Below the pieces are notes generated by a model. The model was not told where the DNA came from and made no database searches. It worked only from the letters and a program-made list of their open reading frames with translations. This document shows positions 34,827 through 46,600 of a DNA stretch of 64,000 nt, piece after piece. Position numbers and translations under genes: made by a program. The DNA is taken from positions 83,260,368 through 83,324,367 of the forward strand of contig NC_058337.1 of the NCBI RefSeq assembly GCF_905475395.1, in the 5' to 3' direction. The stretch comes from Chrysoperla carnea (taxonomy: Eukaryota; Arthropoda; Insecta; Neuroptera; Chrysopidae). The number at the start of each line of letters is the position of its first letter. Position 1 is the first letter of the stretch.

Positions 34827-35395
34827 TTTTTATACTATGTATATATGAAATATTCTAAGGTATATTAAGTTTAGTCCCAAGTTTGTAACGGTTAAAAATA
34901 TTGATGCTATGAACAAAATTTTGGTATAGGTGTTCATAAAATCACCTAATTAGTTCATTTCTGGTTGTCTGCCTATCTGTCGTCTGTCTGTCATGACGAT
35001 TACTCAAAAACGAAAAGGAATATCAAGTTGAAAATTTTATAGCTTGCTGAGGACGTAAAAAGTGACGCCGAGTTGGTAAATGAGCAACATAGGTCAATTG
35101 GGTCTTGGGACCATAGGATCCATTGTGAACCGTTAGAGATAGAACTAAAGTTTAAATGTAAAAAATGTTTCTTATAAAAAATTAAACAACTTTTGTTTGA
35201 AACATTTTTTGGTAAACATCACTGTTTACCCGTGAGAGCGTATATTATACGCAAATTTTATTATTATATGGGTATATCAGTTATATGTGTATGACAAATT
35301 GACAAATATGTATGTGTAATGTGACAGAGTAATCAACACTATCTATACATGATATTTCAACAATTAACTCAGTCAATTGTTTGTTTTCACTTGTT
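34827..35395 (-). repeat. R1 dispersed repeat, full-length reverse copy
   Basis: It runs from TTTTTATACTATGTATATAT to TGTTTGTTTTCACTTGTT, with all family landmarks in reverse order and a degenerate CTGTCTGTC run at about 34,970-34,995. Confidence 0.8.
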
Positions 35396-35694
35396 TTTTT
35401 AAATCTGAGATATTTTCTTACGTATTTACTGCACTAACTCCATTTGTATATAGAAAATGTCATTGTTATATAGAAAATATCATTATTTAGGTGATATTGC
35501 ATTTTTTTTTTTTTTTTTTTTTAATATAATCTATTATAACAATTCTGAGAAGACGAAGTGGAATTCGAAAACGAGCAAGTTTTTTGCTATCAGCAATTTT
35601 GCATATGCCATTATTCTATAAGCGTTATGCTTGGTAAGTGTAAGTTCTATAATGTCACAGGTTGATGCAAGTTTCGAAACGAAATATAAATATA

Positions 35695-36150
35695 AACAAG
35701 AGAAAAAAAGCTATTGACTTACTTAATTGATGAAATTCCATGTATAGACAGTGTTAATTACACTGTCCCATTACACATACATACATGTCACACATAAATA
35801 ACTGATTTTCCCATATAATACATACTATACAATTTGCGCCTTCACGGGTAAACAGTGATGTTTACAAAGAAATGTTTCATATAAAAGTTTATTTTTTTAT
35901 AAGAAACATTTTTACATTTAAACTTTTGACATGTTTACAAGATGGGTCAAATCCCATCGGATCCCATAGGATTTACACAAATCCTAATTGACCTATGTTG
36001 CTCATTTATGAACTTGATCTCACTTTTTGAGTTATCGTGTTAACAGACGTACAGATGGACAGACAAACATACAGACAGACAATCGAGAATGGACTAATTA
36101 GGTGATTTTATGAACACCACAATTTTGTTCGTAGCATCAACAGGCCTTTT
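35695..36150 (+). repeat. R1 dispersed repeat, diverged forward copy
   Basis: It starts AACAAGAGAAAAAAAGCTAT, carries CCATGTATAGACAGTG and GTAAACAGTGATGTTTAC, and stops near TTCGTAGCATCAA. It faces the copy at 34,827-35,395 head to head with about 300 bp between. Confidence 0.75.
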
Positions 36151-37029
36151 ATTGTGTAAAATTACCGAAAAAGGCTAAAAAACTTTCAAATAGCTATAAA
36201 AAATCCGAAATTTTTTTCTGGGCAAAGATAAACTTTTGTACTTTTTTTAAATATTTTTTACGTGTATTTTATGAAAATTTCTTTGTATGAAATATCTGAT
36301 TTACCTAAAATTTTCTTCTTACTAGATAAATATATTTTAATTTTTTTTGTATTTCACAACTATAACAAATAAATATATTTGAAAACTAAATTAATGAATT
36401 TTTCCTTTAATTTATTATTGAAAGTACATTTTCAGGAGGTTTAAAACCCTTAATTGCAAATATAGCTCGCTGTGCTCTTCATCAATTTGAAACCATTTTC
36501 TCACTTCGCATCAAACTGAGATTTGGTACTAAAGGAAAAGATCTAAGTAATGATGACAAATGACTTTTTCAAATTATTTACTTTATTAATGATCTGTGAA
36601 ACATGATAACAAATTAACATTAGAGAATGAATTTTACTGTTCACATTAATGGGACAATTGATTCAAAATAATGCAGTAATTTTCAATGGTTTTATTATGT
36701 AATAAGACGTAGGTATTAGTGATGTACCGAATCAGCAAAAATAAAGATGCGTGGAAACGAGTCATCAGAGACTTCGGAGTCAAGATCCGTGAATTCGAAT
36801 ACGGTTAGTTATAACTGCAAATTTCGTTTAATGCGTTCTTAACCTAAGTCAGACAGAAATAAAATAAAAAATTGAGATTTTTTTAAATATCTATCAATGG
36901 TTAAACAAGAACATTATTCCATAATAAAAAATGATCCAAATTGAGTTTCCTAAATTTAATTTTTTTAAATACTCTAAAAATGTTATATTATTTTAGTAGT
37001 ACCTAATCGAATATTAAGTATACTTCATT
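36151..37029. other. AT-rich region, nothing recognised
   Basis: No open frame, repeat boundary or motif is supported here. Confidence 0.4.
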
Positions 37030-37382
37030 TAATATGAAAAATGATGCGAGCCAAATGACCGTCTCTTCACCTTCGGCAGCAGTTTATTCGTTCGAAATAA
37101 TTTTGTAAGACTTTCCACAAGTTTTGGGGGTTATTTCGGCTATAACTTAGTGGATTTTAGCATTTAGGAACTCCAACGTTGGATAGGTTTGTTGATATAG
37201 ACGCGACTCTTCAAAAAACCCCACAAAAAGAATTCCAATGGAGTATTTTTGGTTTAACTAATGCTACGATGATACACACGCTTTACCCTATCTCTAATGC
37301 TTATAATTTCCTCGTCTTGAACTTTTGCACACTGAATTGTTCGCTTACTAACCCGATTAAATTGGCCATAATCTTCCCGTAA
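37030..37382 (-). pseudogene. Internally deleted mariner/Tc1-like transposase relic
   Basis: On the minus strand the segment at about 37,243-37,187 reads PLEFFLWGFLKSRVYINKP, the conserved C-terminal signature of mariner-superfamily transposases (PLDFFLWGxLKxxVY). In a shifted frame it continues TLEFLNAKI and VIAEITPKTCGK, matching the usual downstream helix. Just upstream, at about 37,375-37,265, a frame reads REDYGQFNRVSKRTIQ, like an N-terminal helix-turn-helix region. The catalytic middle is missing and several stops interrupt the frames. It is a dead, internally deleted copy. Confidence 0.55.
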
Positions 37383-38839
37383 AGGTCTATACACAGTTCT
37401 TGCATAATTGTGTAAGCATATAATTTTTTTTCTTTAGAACAAATAAACATAGAAGACTTAAGATCACTCTTTATAATGAATTTCTCTCAAATTTACATTT
37501 TTTAAGTTAAATCATAATTGGAACATTAAACTGTGGATAGAATTAAGCATCCCACAAAATTTTTAATTTTAATAAGATCATGTGATGAAGTAACAAAACA
37601 AAATTATATGCAGTTATAATACAGACACTAAGTCATTTTTCGCAGTGTATTTATGAACATAAATTTGAAGTCTATTTACTTTCGAAGGTACAATTGATTT
37701 TATAATTCGCTGACTTTCATTTTTTCTTCTTCACAATATGCCGCCTGGCTGTGTAAAAAAATCAAACAGAACTGCATTGACTATAAATGAAAAAAGACGA
37801 ACTATGTTAAGTGAGGTCATTGAATAGGTTTTTGAAAATCCTAACTAAAAAGTGTAAAATAAAAAAATAAATCATAAAAGTCAAGACATCCGACTGCTTT
37901 AAATTTTAACTGAAAGGAAAAAAACAAATCCTGTAGATTACATAGCCACTACAGTCGGGACCCATTTTTGGGAAGATTTGTCCCGGTTAACTACTGAACT
38001 TGTTTTTTTCTTTTTAGTTTAAATTTAACGCAATCGGGTTTTTTAATGTTTTAAATTTATTTTTTTATACAATTAGTACATCCGACATTAATTGTATACA
38101 TGCAGATCCTTTCTTTATCAATATTTTATGTTATTGATTACATAAAATAATAAATTCATACTAAACAATTTTTTTTGAGTGAATATGAACATTGCTAAAA
38201 GTACAAAGGTCGGGTATTAATTATTATTTTTACATATTTAATATTTATTTTTATTATCGTTATAAAAATACACCATGTAAATGTTGCGATTATATAATTA
38301 TAAAAGATATTATGATTAGTCACTTTTATAAACAGCTATTGGCTTAGTCTGATATTAATTATTGGGGGAGTAAATAAAAATAGAGTAGCAACTACAGATT
38401 TACCAAAGAAACATTTAAGTTAATATTAATACCTTGATTTGCATTTCTGTGACTATTCTGTAATATGAAAAAAAATTTTTTAGTTTTTTATTAAAATTTT
38501 TTTTATTGTAAAACATTGGAAAAACTACATTTTATGTTAGTCCGTTTTCAGCATAAACGAAGGAAATTGAATTAATCTCCAATTTTTAAATTTAAAATGT
38601 GGAAAAAATCCAGGGACATCGAGTGAATTGAGATATTTCGATGAAAAATTCACTAATCCGCTCTGGCCTATAATCGAGTCGTGTACGTCAATTCATGGAC
38701 TATTTTTCGAGTTTTACAGCCACATACATACGGAAGCTAAATTTTTATATATAAAGATATATTTTATAATAAAAAATCTAGTTTTAAATATTAACCTTAC
38801 CTCTGTATATAAGTGTCCATTATGTATGATCTCTTGTCT
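37383..38839. other. AT-rich region, nothing recognised
   Basis: It has only short AT-rich open frames with no domain, splice or repeat support. Confidence 0.4.
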
Positions 38840-39305
38840 CTTGATATATTATAAATGTTTTGAAAGTAAGGATGTTTGTTTGTTTGTTTGTTACGCTTTC
38901 GCGCAAAAACTAACGAATGGATTTGAATGAAACTGTGCAACAATGTAGCTCATACATCAGAATAACACGTGAGCTATATAATTTATAAAGATATATTTAA
39001 AAAAAATTAAATTAATTTATTCTGACATTTTACTGCTATGATCATCATTTTAAACTATAAATTAAAGATTACTGTAAAAATTTATAATAGTAAATGTCAA
39101 ACAAATCATGACCTTCTTTTCTGATACACTCAATGAATTATGACTATTTTACACTTACAAAACGAAAATTGTGCAAATATTTTAGTTGTGTAAAACAATT
39201 CCTTTATGTGTTATGGAAGGGTGATAAGTGAGAGCAAGAGAGGTGGTGACTTTAAAGCGGTGGTTTTTACTTTGAAGCCCAGTGAAGCGGGCGGGTATCA
39301 AGCTA
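38840..39305 (+). repeat. Dispersed repeat with TTTGTTTGTTTGTTACGC start and CAAGCTAGT end
   Basis: It contains (TTTG)n followed by TTACGCTTTCGCGCAAAAAC and ATGGATTTGAATGAAAC. It ends AGCGGGCGGGTATCAAGCTAG. Similar start and end phrases are common in insect interspersed repeats of uncertain class. A fragment of the end occurs in reverse at about 52,100-52,135 (TAGCTCAATATCCGCCTGCT). Confidence 0.5.
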
Positions 39306-39671
39306 GTGCATTTTCGTAAAGTTTAACGTGATATGTTTATGCAACAATTTTTCACTTAAAAAATGCATACAGTTTCACATTAAAGTACAGCGTCTCTAAA
39401 GTGCAGAACTAACCGCATTGAATATTTAAAAGCCATCATTTTATGTCAATTTATTTAACATTACGTAAAATCCTATTATATGGCCTTCGTGTTCTGTACT
39501 ATTAATCTAAAAAATGAAGCCGGATAAAGGCCAGATGGTCGCAATTTTAAAGTACAATATAATTTTTTATGGAACCCGGTACAAAATGTGTGTATGAGTG
39601 TGTAAAACAGAATCATTGATTAGAAAGTTTGCTCTCCTACACGCGAGAAAATCATGAAATTTGTGAAAACA

Positions 39672-40090
39672 ACCGTCCGTAGAACCCATCTTGTAAGCCG
39701 TTAGAGATAAAACCAAAGTTTAAATGTAAAAAATGTTGCTTATAATAAAATAAACAACTTTAATTTGAAACATTTTTTCGTTAACTTACCCGTGTTTATC
39801 CGTTAGGGCGCAAATCAGAACAAAACTTTGATGTCCATTTTCTCCAAAACTATAAAAGATAGGGAGTTGAAAACTTGCAGACAGCTTCATCTAGTCTTGT
39901 GAAAAATTTTCGAAAAATCAAGAAAATACCTTTGAAAATTTTTGAAAACAAAATAAAATGGCTGCCGAAAGGTGGTATAATTCATAATTGTGTTGGTTTT
40001 TTAAACTTTCCTCATTTATTAAAAATGTATGCACTTTCTATACAGGATATTTCAACAATTTATCAATTGTTTGTTTTCACTTGTTATAAT
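39672..40090 (-). repeat. R1 repeat, subfamily b copy
   Basis: It starts at CCGTCCGTAGAACCCATCTT and includes the block AAAGATAGGGAGTTGAAAAC found also near 21,940. It ends TGTTTGTTTTCACTTGTT. Confidence 0.7.
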
Positions 40091-40280
40091 TTAAAAGTAA
40101 AGAATTAAAATAACTAACATTTTATCTAGGATATTTTAACTTTAATATGGTAAATATTGTACAACCCTACACTGCAATTACCCAAGGAACATAAATAAAA
40201 ATTTTTGAATTGTTGCAAATAATTTTTTGAATTGAATTGTGACACTAGACAGATTGTTGTGAAGCATATCATCAAAATTG

Positions 40281-40555
40281 TCGCCCTATTAGCTCAGTTG
40301 GTTAAGGCGTAACCAATTCCGTCCTCGGTATGCTTAGGGTAGCGGGTTCCATTCCTGCCGTAGCAACAAAATTAATTTAATTAATAGCTGTGATGGGCTG
40401 ATGTAGTGCATGGTATATGCAGCATCTAAAATTGAGGAGCTGATAAATGAAATAACAGCGGAAAGGTAGTAAAACACATATATGGTATCACAATGGCCTC
40501 TATAGCCTAAGTGTGTCCTTCGTGGGGAGCCAATATAATTTAATCTAACCTTACC
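40281..40555 (+). mobile_element. tRNA-derived SINE with perfect 14-bp target duplication
   Basis: The head carries an A box (TAGCTCAGTTGG, 40290-40301) and a B box (GGTTCCATTCC, 40345-40355) of a tRNA-type RNA polymerase III promoter. A tRNA-unrelated body follows, then a tail ending TAATCTAACCTTACC. TATCATCAAAATTG occurs exactly at both borders (40267-40280 and 40556-40569), as expected from LINE-driven insertion. The perfect duplication suggests a comparatively young insertion. Confidence 0.9.
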
Positions 40556-41173
40556 TATCATCAAAATTGCTCAGAATTACTTAATAATAGTTTTAAGTCG
40601 ATACTACAATTGGAAGTGGTTAAAAGATGTGTGAGAGCTTTACGTTTGTTTACAAAGTAAATTGTTTAGTCAGTGCATAATATTTGCTGACTAGTGACTT
40701 GTTGTTTTGTTGAATGCAATTTAAATTATAAATTCTATTAAAAGCACTTTTCTTATTCGCTAAGTAATTAAATAAAAACTAATCACGTTTAAAAACTATC
40801 GGAATAACCACTTACTTAATGAGTTAGGCTAATCGAACCCACTGCTAAGGTCATAAGGCCAGCATAAGTTTTTGGAAATTTATTTGTTAGTTGACGACTT
40901 ATGTATACATGATCCTTAGGTTAGTACGATAGGTTCGAGCGACTTCGCTTTAGAAAATATGTGCTTATTAGCTTATTAAATAATAAGCTTTTGAAGTTCG
41001 TCAACATATGAGTTGTTCTCAAAAACACAAGACCTTGCTCTCCATTTATATAAGAACTCTGCATGCCAAGTTTCATAACGTTTGTATAGGTAGTAATTTT
41101 TTAATTTATCGATACGCTAAAATTACTAACAATATTTTTATTTAGGTTATTTTAACTTGTATATACTAAAATA

Positions 41174-41303
41174 TTGTATACTCAATGTCACAAAAAATGC
41201 TCGTTTTAAAACATTCTAAGTGTTACTATTATAACATAACATATGATGAGTACGCTTAGAATGGTTTTAACTGTGGCACTTTTTCTGACAGTGAGTGTAC
41301 AAT
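41174..41303. repeat. Foldback MITE, about 130 bp
   Basis: The left arm GTATACTCAATGTCACAAAA...AAACATTCTAAG and the right arm, whose complement starts TGTACACTCACTGTCAGAAA...AAACCATTCTAAGC, are imperfect inverted repeats of about 54 bp around a short centre. They have the look of a short mariner-like MITE. Confidence 0.6.
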
Positions 41304-41805
41304 CCCACTCGACAAATTATCGACGCCTGTGAGGCATTTAAAACATTTTCAAAGCTCAGAACTCAAGAGCCATAACTTCATTAAAAACTGCTGAAGTTCC
41401 CCTATTTCAGAATTTTACTAAGCAATTTTTTAATAATTTCTTCCAAATATGAGGTAAGTTTTATTCTTCATTAGAATGAGTCGCCTAGGGCCGTAACGAG
41501 AGTACATAGCGCTGATGGCAAGTATTTAGGTTGCGCCTTATATATATAGGGATCATCTCTAACAATTTTGATGAAAATTTGTAAACTGATAGTATTCAAC
41601 ATAAGGTAAGGCAAAATGGGAGAGAGATGCCATAATCGTGTCATTTTACCTTAAAGAGTCTGTAAATTTAATTGATAAACTTTTTTAATTTATTCAAATG
41701 ATAGAGCATCAAATTAAAGTATTAATTTCTCTCTACGTTTCCGAGCAAAACAAGGAACTCATTACTCGCCTAAATGATACTAGGGTATTTTGCAAAAGGA
41801 ACTGA

Positions 41806-42300
41806 TTAACCTCCAAAATCGAAATATTTTTGATAATAAATAAAGTAAATAATACAGAGTAATACAAACAAAATTGGATTAAAATTGTAATTATTATTAA
41901 TATATTCGCAGTTCATTAAAGGTATTAAAAAGTACTATATTGGAAATTTTGATAAAAAAAGTATGTAATCCTACTAAATTTGGGTCATAATTTCCAAATT
42001 TGTGATCAAAATTAACCTAGCTCCAATAGGTTTCAAGAATGTGCAGTCCTGGTCCCGGAATTAAGCACATACGTGATAGCTAGCGAAAAATTGACACCAC
42101 AGCTGAAAAGGATAACCCAAAAATAATGGGTTTCAAAAAAAATTCTAAAGATTGGATCAAATTTGCCTGTGTTATCAAAAAAATCGAATTTTTTAACTTT
42201 ATGACGTCATCAAAATCAAAAAAATTTAATTTTCTCTATCACATCCAAATTTTATCCAATTTTGATAAACCAAGTATGTAATCCTACTAAATTTGTGTAT
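41806..42300 (+). repeat. Satellite-like monomers, locus 1
   Basis: About 1.6 units of the repeat also arrayed at 56,548-57,700. Landmarks are GTATGTAATCCTACTAAATT (about 41,961 and 42,271), AGGTTTCAAGAATGTGCAGT and TTTATGACGTCATCAAAATC. Identity between the two loci is high over the shared unit. Confidence 0.75.
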
Positions 42301-43650
42301 TAAAAAAAAAGGATTTGTAAATATTTAATGTAATGAAAAACATGATGTTTTTCTGTTGGGATATTTTGGTTTTGGAATAATAATTGTGGTGGGATATTTT
42401 TCCTTTTGTCAAGGCATATTTTAGTCTTTAGATACATTGGTTAAGGATAGTTTTGCATTATATATTTTTGGTTTTCTCTGATTTTAGTCGTCACCGATAA
42501 TATTAGTATAAATTATTGATTTAAAATACTGTGATTCGTATTGAAAGATCCTGTCTGCAATCAATTATTTAAAGTCACTGAAAATCAATCATTCTTCAGA
42601 GAGGGTATCCTTGTGTAAATACATGTAATGATATAAAACATAAATAAATAAAAATTGAAGTAATAATAATAAATTTGTTAAATTTATTAATTTATTGTAA
42701 ACATTATATTTTGTATACATAACATATATGTTACCGTTGAAACTGGATACATTATAATAAAGTCTTAAAGCTTAGTATTATACTTCAATAAAACATCCAT
42801 AATCCACTAGTACCTATCCTATGTGAACAGTTCAGTTGCAAGAATATGCTGTATATTTGTATATATGTGAGTCAAATACTGTAACAGTGTTAGTTAGCTG
42901 GCGAGCGCATGGTTTTTCGTTTTGATAGAAATTTTGCTTCCATGTGAAATGATATACAATAATGCATTTAATATTAGTTAAAATTTTCATAAAACAAAGC
43001 TATTAACCACAGCTTTTATTATTTTATATTAATGTTTATAACATTTTAGTTTTTATGTTTGTGTAAAAATAATATGAGTGCTAACAAATAAAATTGTTTA
43101 TTTTATAACAAATAATTTATTTAAACCAACAATATAACATACAAAAAATAGCCAATTATTTTTATTTAAACTAAGATGGTGACGTAAAAAAAATTTTTGT
43201 TACCTTTTTATTTTAATAAAACCATACAAAAGCAAAACCTTCTTAAATTTTGTGTTAAATTTATTCCATTTCGTAAATTGTTTTTCGTAAAAAAATTTTA
43301 AAAATTTTTTTGCTGATTGTTTTAATTTAAAACATAAAGCTTAAAATTTCATCAGAATTAATTTCTATCAATAATAATATATTCGTCAAACATTAAATTA
43401 TTCGACCAGCTGTTTTATCTTATAATCGATACTTTATTTAACAAGGCATTTAAAAAATTTATATGTTTATTTTAAAAAATATTTTTATTAAAAATTTATT
43501 AATATGTACCTTAATATACACAAAATTAACGCAGTTATGTTAATATAAAGAGTTTATTAGAAAAAAATAAGTATAAAAAATTGTTTTTTAATTTATAAAA
43601 AAGAATTATTTTAATTATATTTAATAATAATAATAAAAAATTGTTGAAAA
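42301..43650. other. Upstream region of the SLC17 gene
   Basis: Very AT-rich, especially 43,000-43,650, with no open frame of note. It presumably holds the promoter and 5' untranslated region of the transporter gene, but no TATA or initiator element stands out. Confidence 0.4.
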
Positions 43651-46600
43651 ATGATGGAGGAAAATAGTGTTTATGGTAATCCATTAGTATATAAAGTTGC
43701 TGATTCTGAAAAAAGCGTGGCGATTTGTTTGAGGGAGAGGTTATGTGGTAAGTTTTTTTTTGAGTGACTTATTAAATCAAATAATGTTTATTTATAAAAC
43801 TAACTTGATGATGTTAATGAATTAAAAATATTTTTAGTAATTATAAAAAATTTACTTACATAATAACTACGATTTTATATTTAGTTATTAAAATGATTTT
43901 GACATTTAGTAAAAGTGTACCTAGTACAATACGGCTTAGTATTGGTTTATCGTGCTTATAGATCTGTTAGACTGTGTCATAGTGGCGTAGTCATTTGCAA
44001 AACTATTATATTTTTTTATATTGCCAGAACAAAGGCGTATTTTAAAATATTCTAAGAGGGGATTCGAGCTTTAAAATATGATAATTAATAGTGACGATTT
44101 TCTTATTAATAAAATTAAGCATTTTACTCTAAAGTCTAATCGTTTGGTTTCCATTTAAGTTTGGGTACTAAAAATGGTTTCCATTTAAGTTTGGGTACTC
44201 TTTATATTTATTTAATATATTCTAAAAATTTTTTTTTTATTATTAGCAAAAAATTACAAAATTGTATGTGTCAATTTTAAAATATACGTAAAATTTTATT
44301 GTATTATTTGGACTTACCAATTTTTATTTTAGGGCTAAATTAAGAATAAAGATGAAGCAAATGACTTTGTGATTAATTAAGCAAAAAACTTTTCTTTTTT
44401 CTCATGTTACGATGTTAAGACAAAATTAACCTAATTCCTTCAAAGAGCTATTTGTTAAATCTAATTTTAACGTATCTTAACTAAACTGTCTTTCAAAAAA
44501 ATTCAGAAAAGTCACGGTTATCTGCATAAAGGAGAATATATTAGAATGTAACCCAAATAGGTCTACGTAGTTCATGAACTGTCCCTTTTAAGTTTTCTTT
44601 ACTATTGTGTCATTAGTTGACAAAATCATTAAAGAAAGCTAAGAAACTTGAAATGGGTGTAAATTATAACTTATATTTTTAGATATTTTTCTTAGAAGTA
44701 CGCACAATGATTTGGCTAGAAATTAAAATTTGTATAAATATTTAAAAATAGTGTTTAAGATTAAGTATTTAAAAAATTAGAATGCTAACCAATTACACTG
44801 TCAATAAAATCGGTTATTTAATAGAAACTATATTTTGCTTGTTATCATTGTAGTGTTAATTTGAAATTTCTTATGTTACAGAAGTAAGATTTTTTAATAA
44901 TATTTTTGTGTATTTTGCAACATTGGTTTAATTTGTAATTTATACATTTTACATAATCTTACATTTTATTTTCCCACTAATCAGTATTTTTTCTTTGCTC
45001 ATCATTTACCGTGAAGGTCAATGTTGTGAAGTATTAAAAGTGTTTATTATTTATTAGCTTTTTTGTAAAATTTAATTACATTTTTCAGTTTTAAACTTTG
45101 ACCACTTATAATTTTACGCCCCAAAAATAGAAGAAAAAAAAATTTCATGAAATAGTTTTGCAAATAGCTTCGCCAGTATACCCGGTTCTAATAATGATGC
45201 ACAAATGTGCTCGCCAAGTCAATAACATGTGGAAATTTCTCTATTACTGGTATACAAACTTTGTGTTTAGCATATATTTAATTTGAAATTGATTCCTGTT
45301 TCTGACAAAATAAATTTTGGTTTCGTAAAATTATGTTTTGGAGCAATTTTTAAAATTGCTATGTATTTGTATTATTGGAAACATTATATAATTTAAATTA
45401 TGGTTTTAAACAATAATTATAATGTCTTGAATGATAAAAATGACACGCGTGTTTGTGGTTTTTTCCTACCACCTTGAGAAAATAAAGTAAATATATCTTC
45501 TACATTCTCTTAATTAATAACGCACAGTCATTTGATTTTTCAAATTCAAAACTTCAGAAAACCAAATTTTATCAATTTGTTGTTCATTAAAAATTCAGAG
45601 CATAATTCCTCTTCGCATATCGCCCCTCTTCGCACCATCGCATTTTTATAAATTGTGGAGTCATTTTTTATGAAGGAAAATTTACATTTGGCAATCCTGG
45701 AGTAAAATTATATTTATTTTTTTTTTTTTTTCACTTTGTTCTGACGGTTGGCTAAAAAAAACTTATGTGGACAAATTTCTCAAAAAAATGACATCTGTAT
45801 TTTGTGAAAGTTCGCATTTGGAAATGATGATATCAAATTTGAATCTCCTCAAAATTTAAATTTAAAAAGTATACAAACCAATATTTTGGATGGACTGGTC
45901 ATGACTTTCAATTATAGAGTGGACAAACGAAAATTTTGAGTGGGCAAAAATGGACAAACGAATCCAATCAGCATTTTGTGAAAATAGCATTATCAAATGC
46001 GAATTTTCATAAAATGCTGATTGGATTCGTTTGTCCAGCTTTTGTTTGTTTAATAAGAAAAACTTTCTGCCAAACAAAAATTTATAGAAATCATAATACA
46101 AACCTGACAATATAGGTTCGTATACTTGGAAACACGAACGGAATGAACAGAGACGACTATAGTTAGAGTATTGGCAATTGAAGAGAGATATCTATATTAT
46201 CAAATTTATAAGCAGCACTTGCACACAATATATTATATATCTGCAGCTGCGTGGTATTGTAAAGCTTAAAATAACTCATGTTTTAACTACAAAGCATGTA
46301 ATTGGTTTACATGTATGTACCGTACAATAAACCAAAACTTTTTTACAATACTGTAAGGAAAAAAACATCTTAAGGAATCTTCGCTACTATTATCACTTAG
46401 TGATATGCATTCAATGGAAAGCTTGACTATGTACAGTAAACTCCATCAGTATGAACGGGATGCATTGTATCTGAATGAAAGGAGGTTAATAGCAATTTTC
46501 AGATTTTATACTTTTAATAAGTGGGAAAACAAAAAAATAAATGGCGAAAGGATACGTGTGGTGTGTAGAGCCATTAAGTCAGTTGAGTATTTGCTAGAGA

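Noticed and set aside
38628-38930. 100-codon plus-strand open frame
   Set aside because: It ends inside a TTTG-repeat-containing dispersed element and is AT-biased without coding features.
40281-40365. A functional tRNA gene
   Set aside because: Box spacing is too long and no clean cloverleaf forms. The unit continues into a tail and is bounded by a 14-bp target duplication, so it is a SINE.
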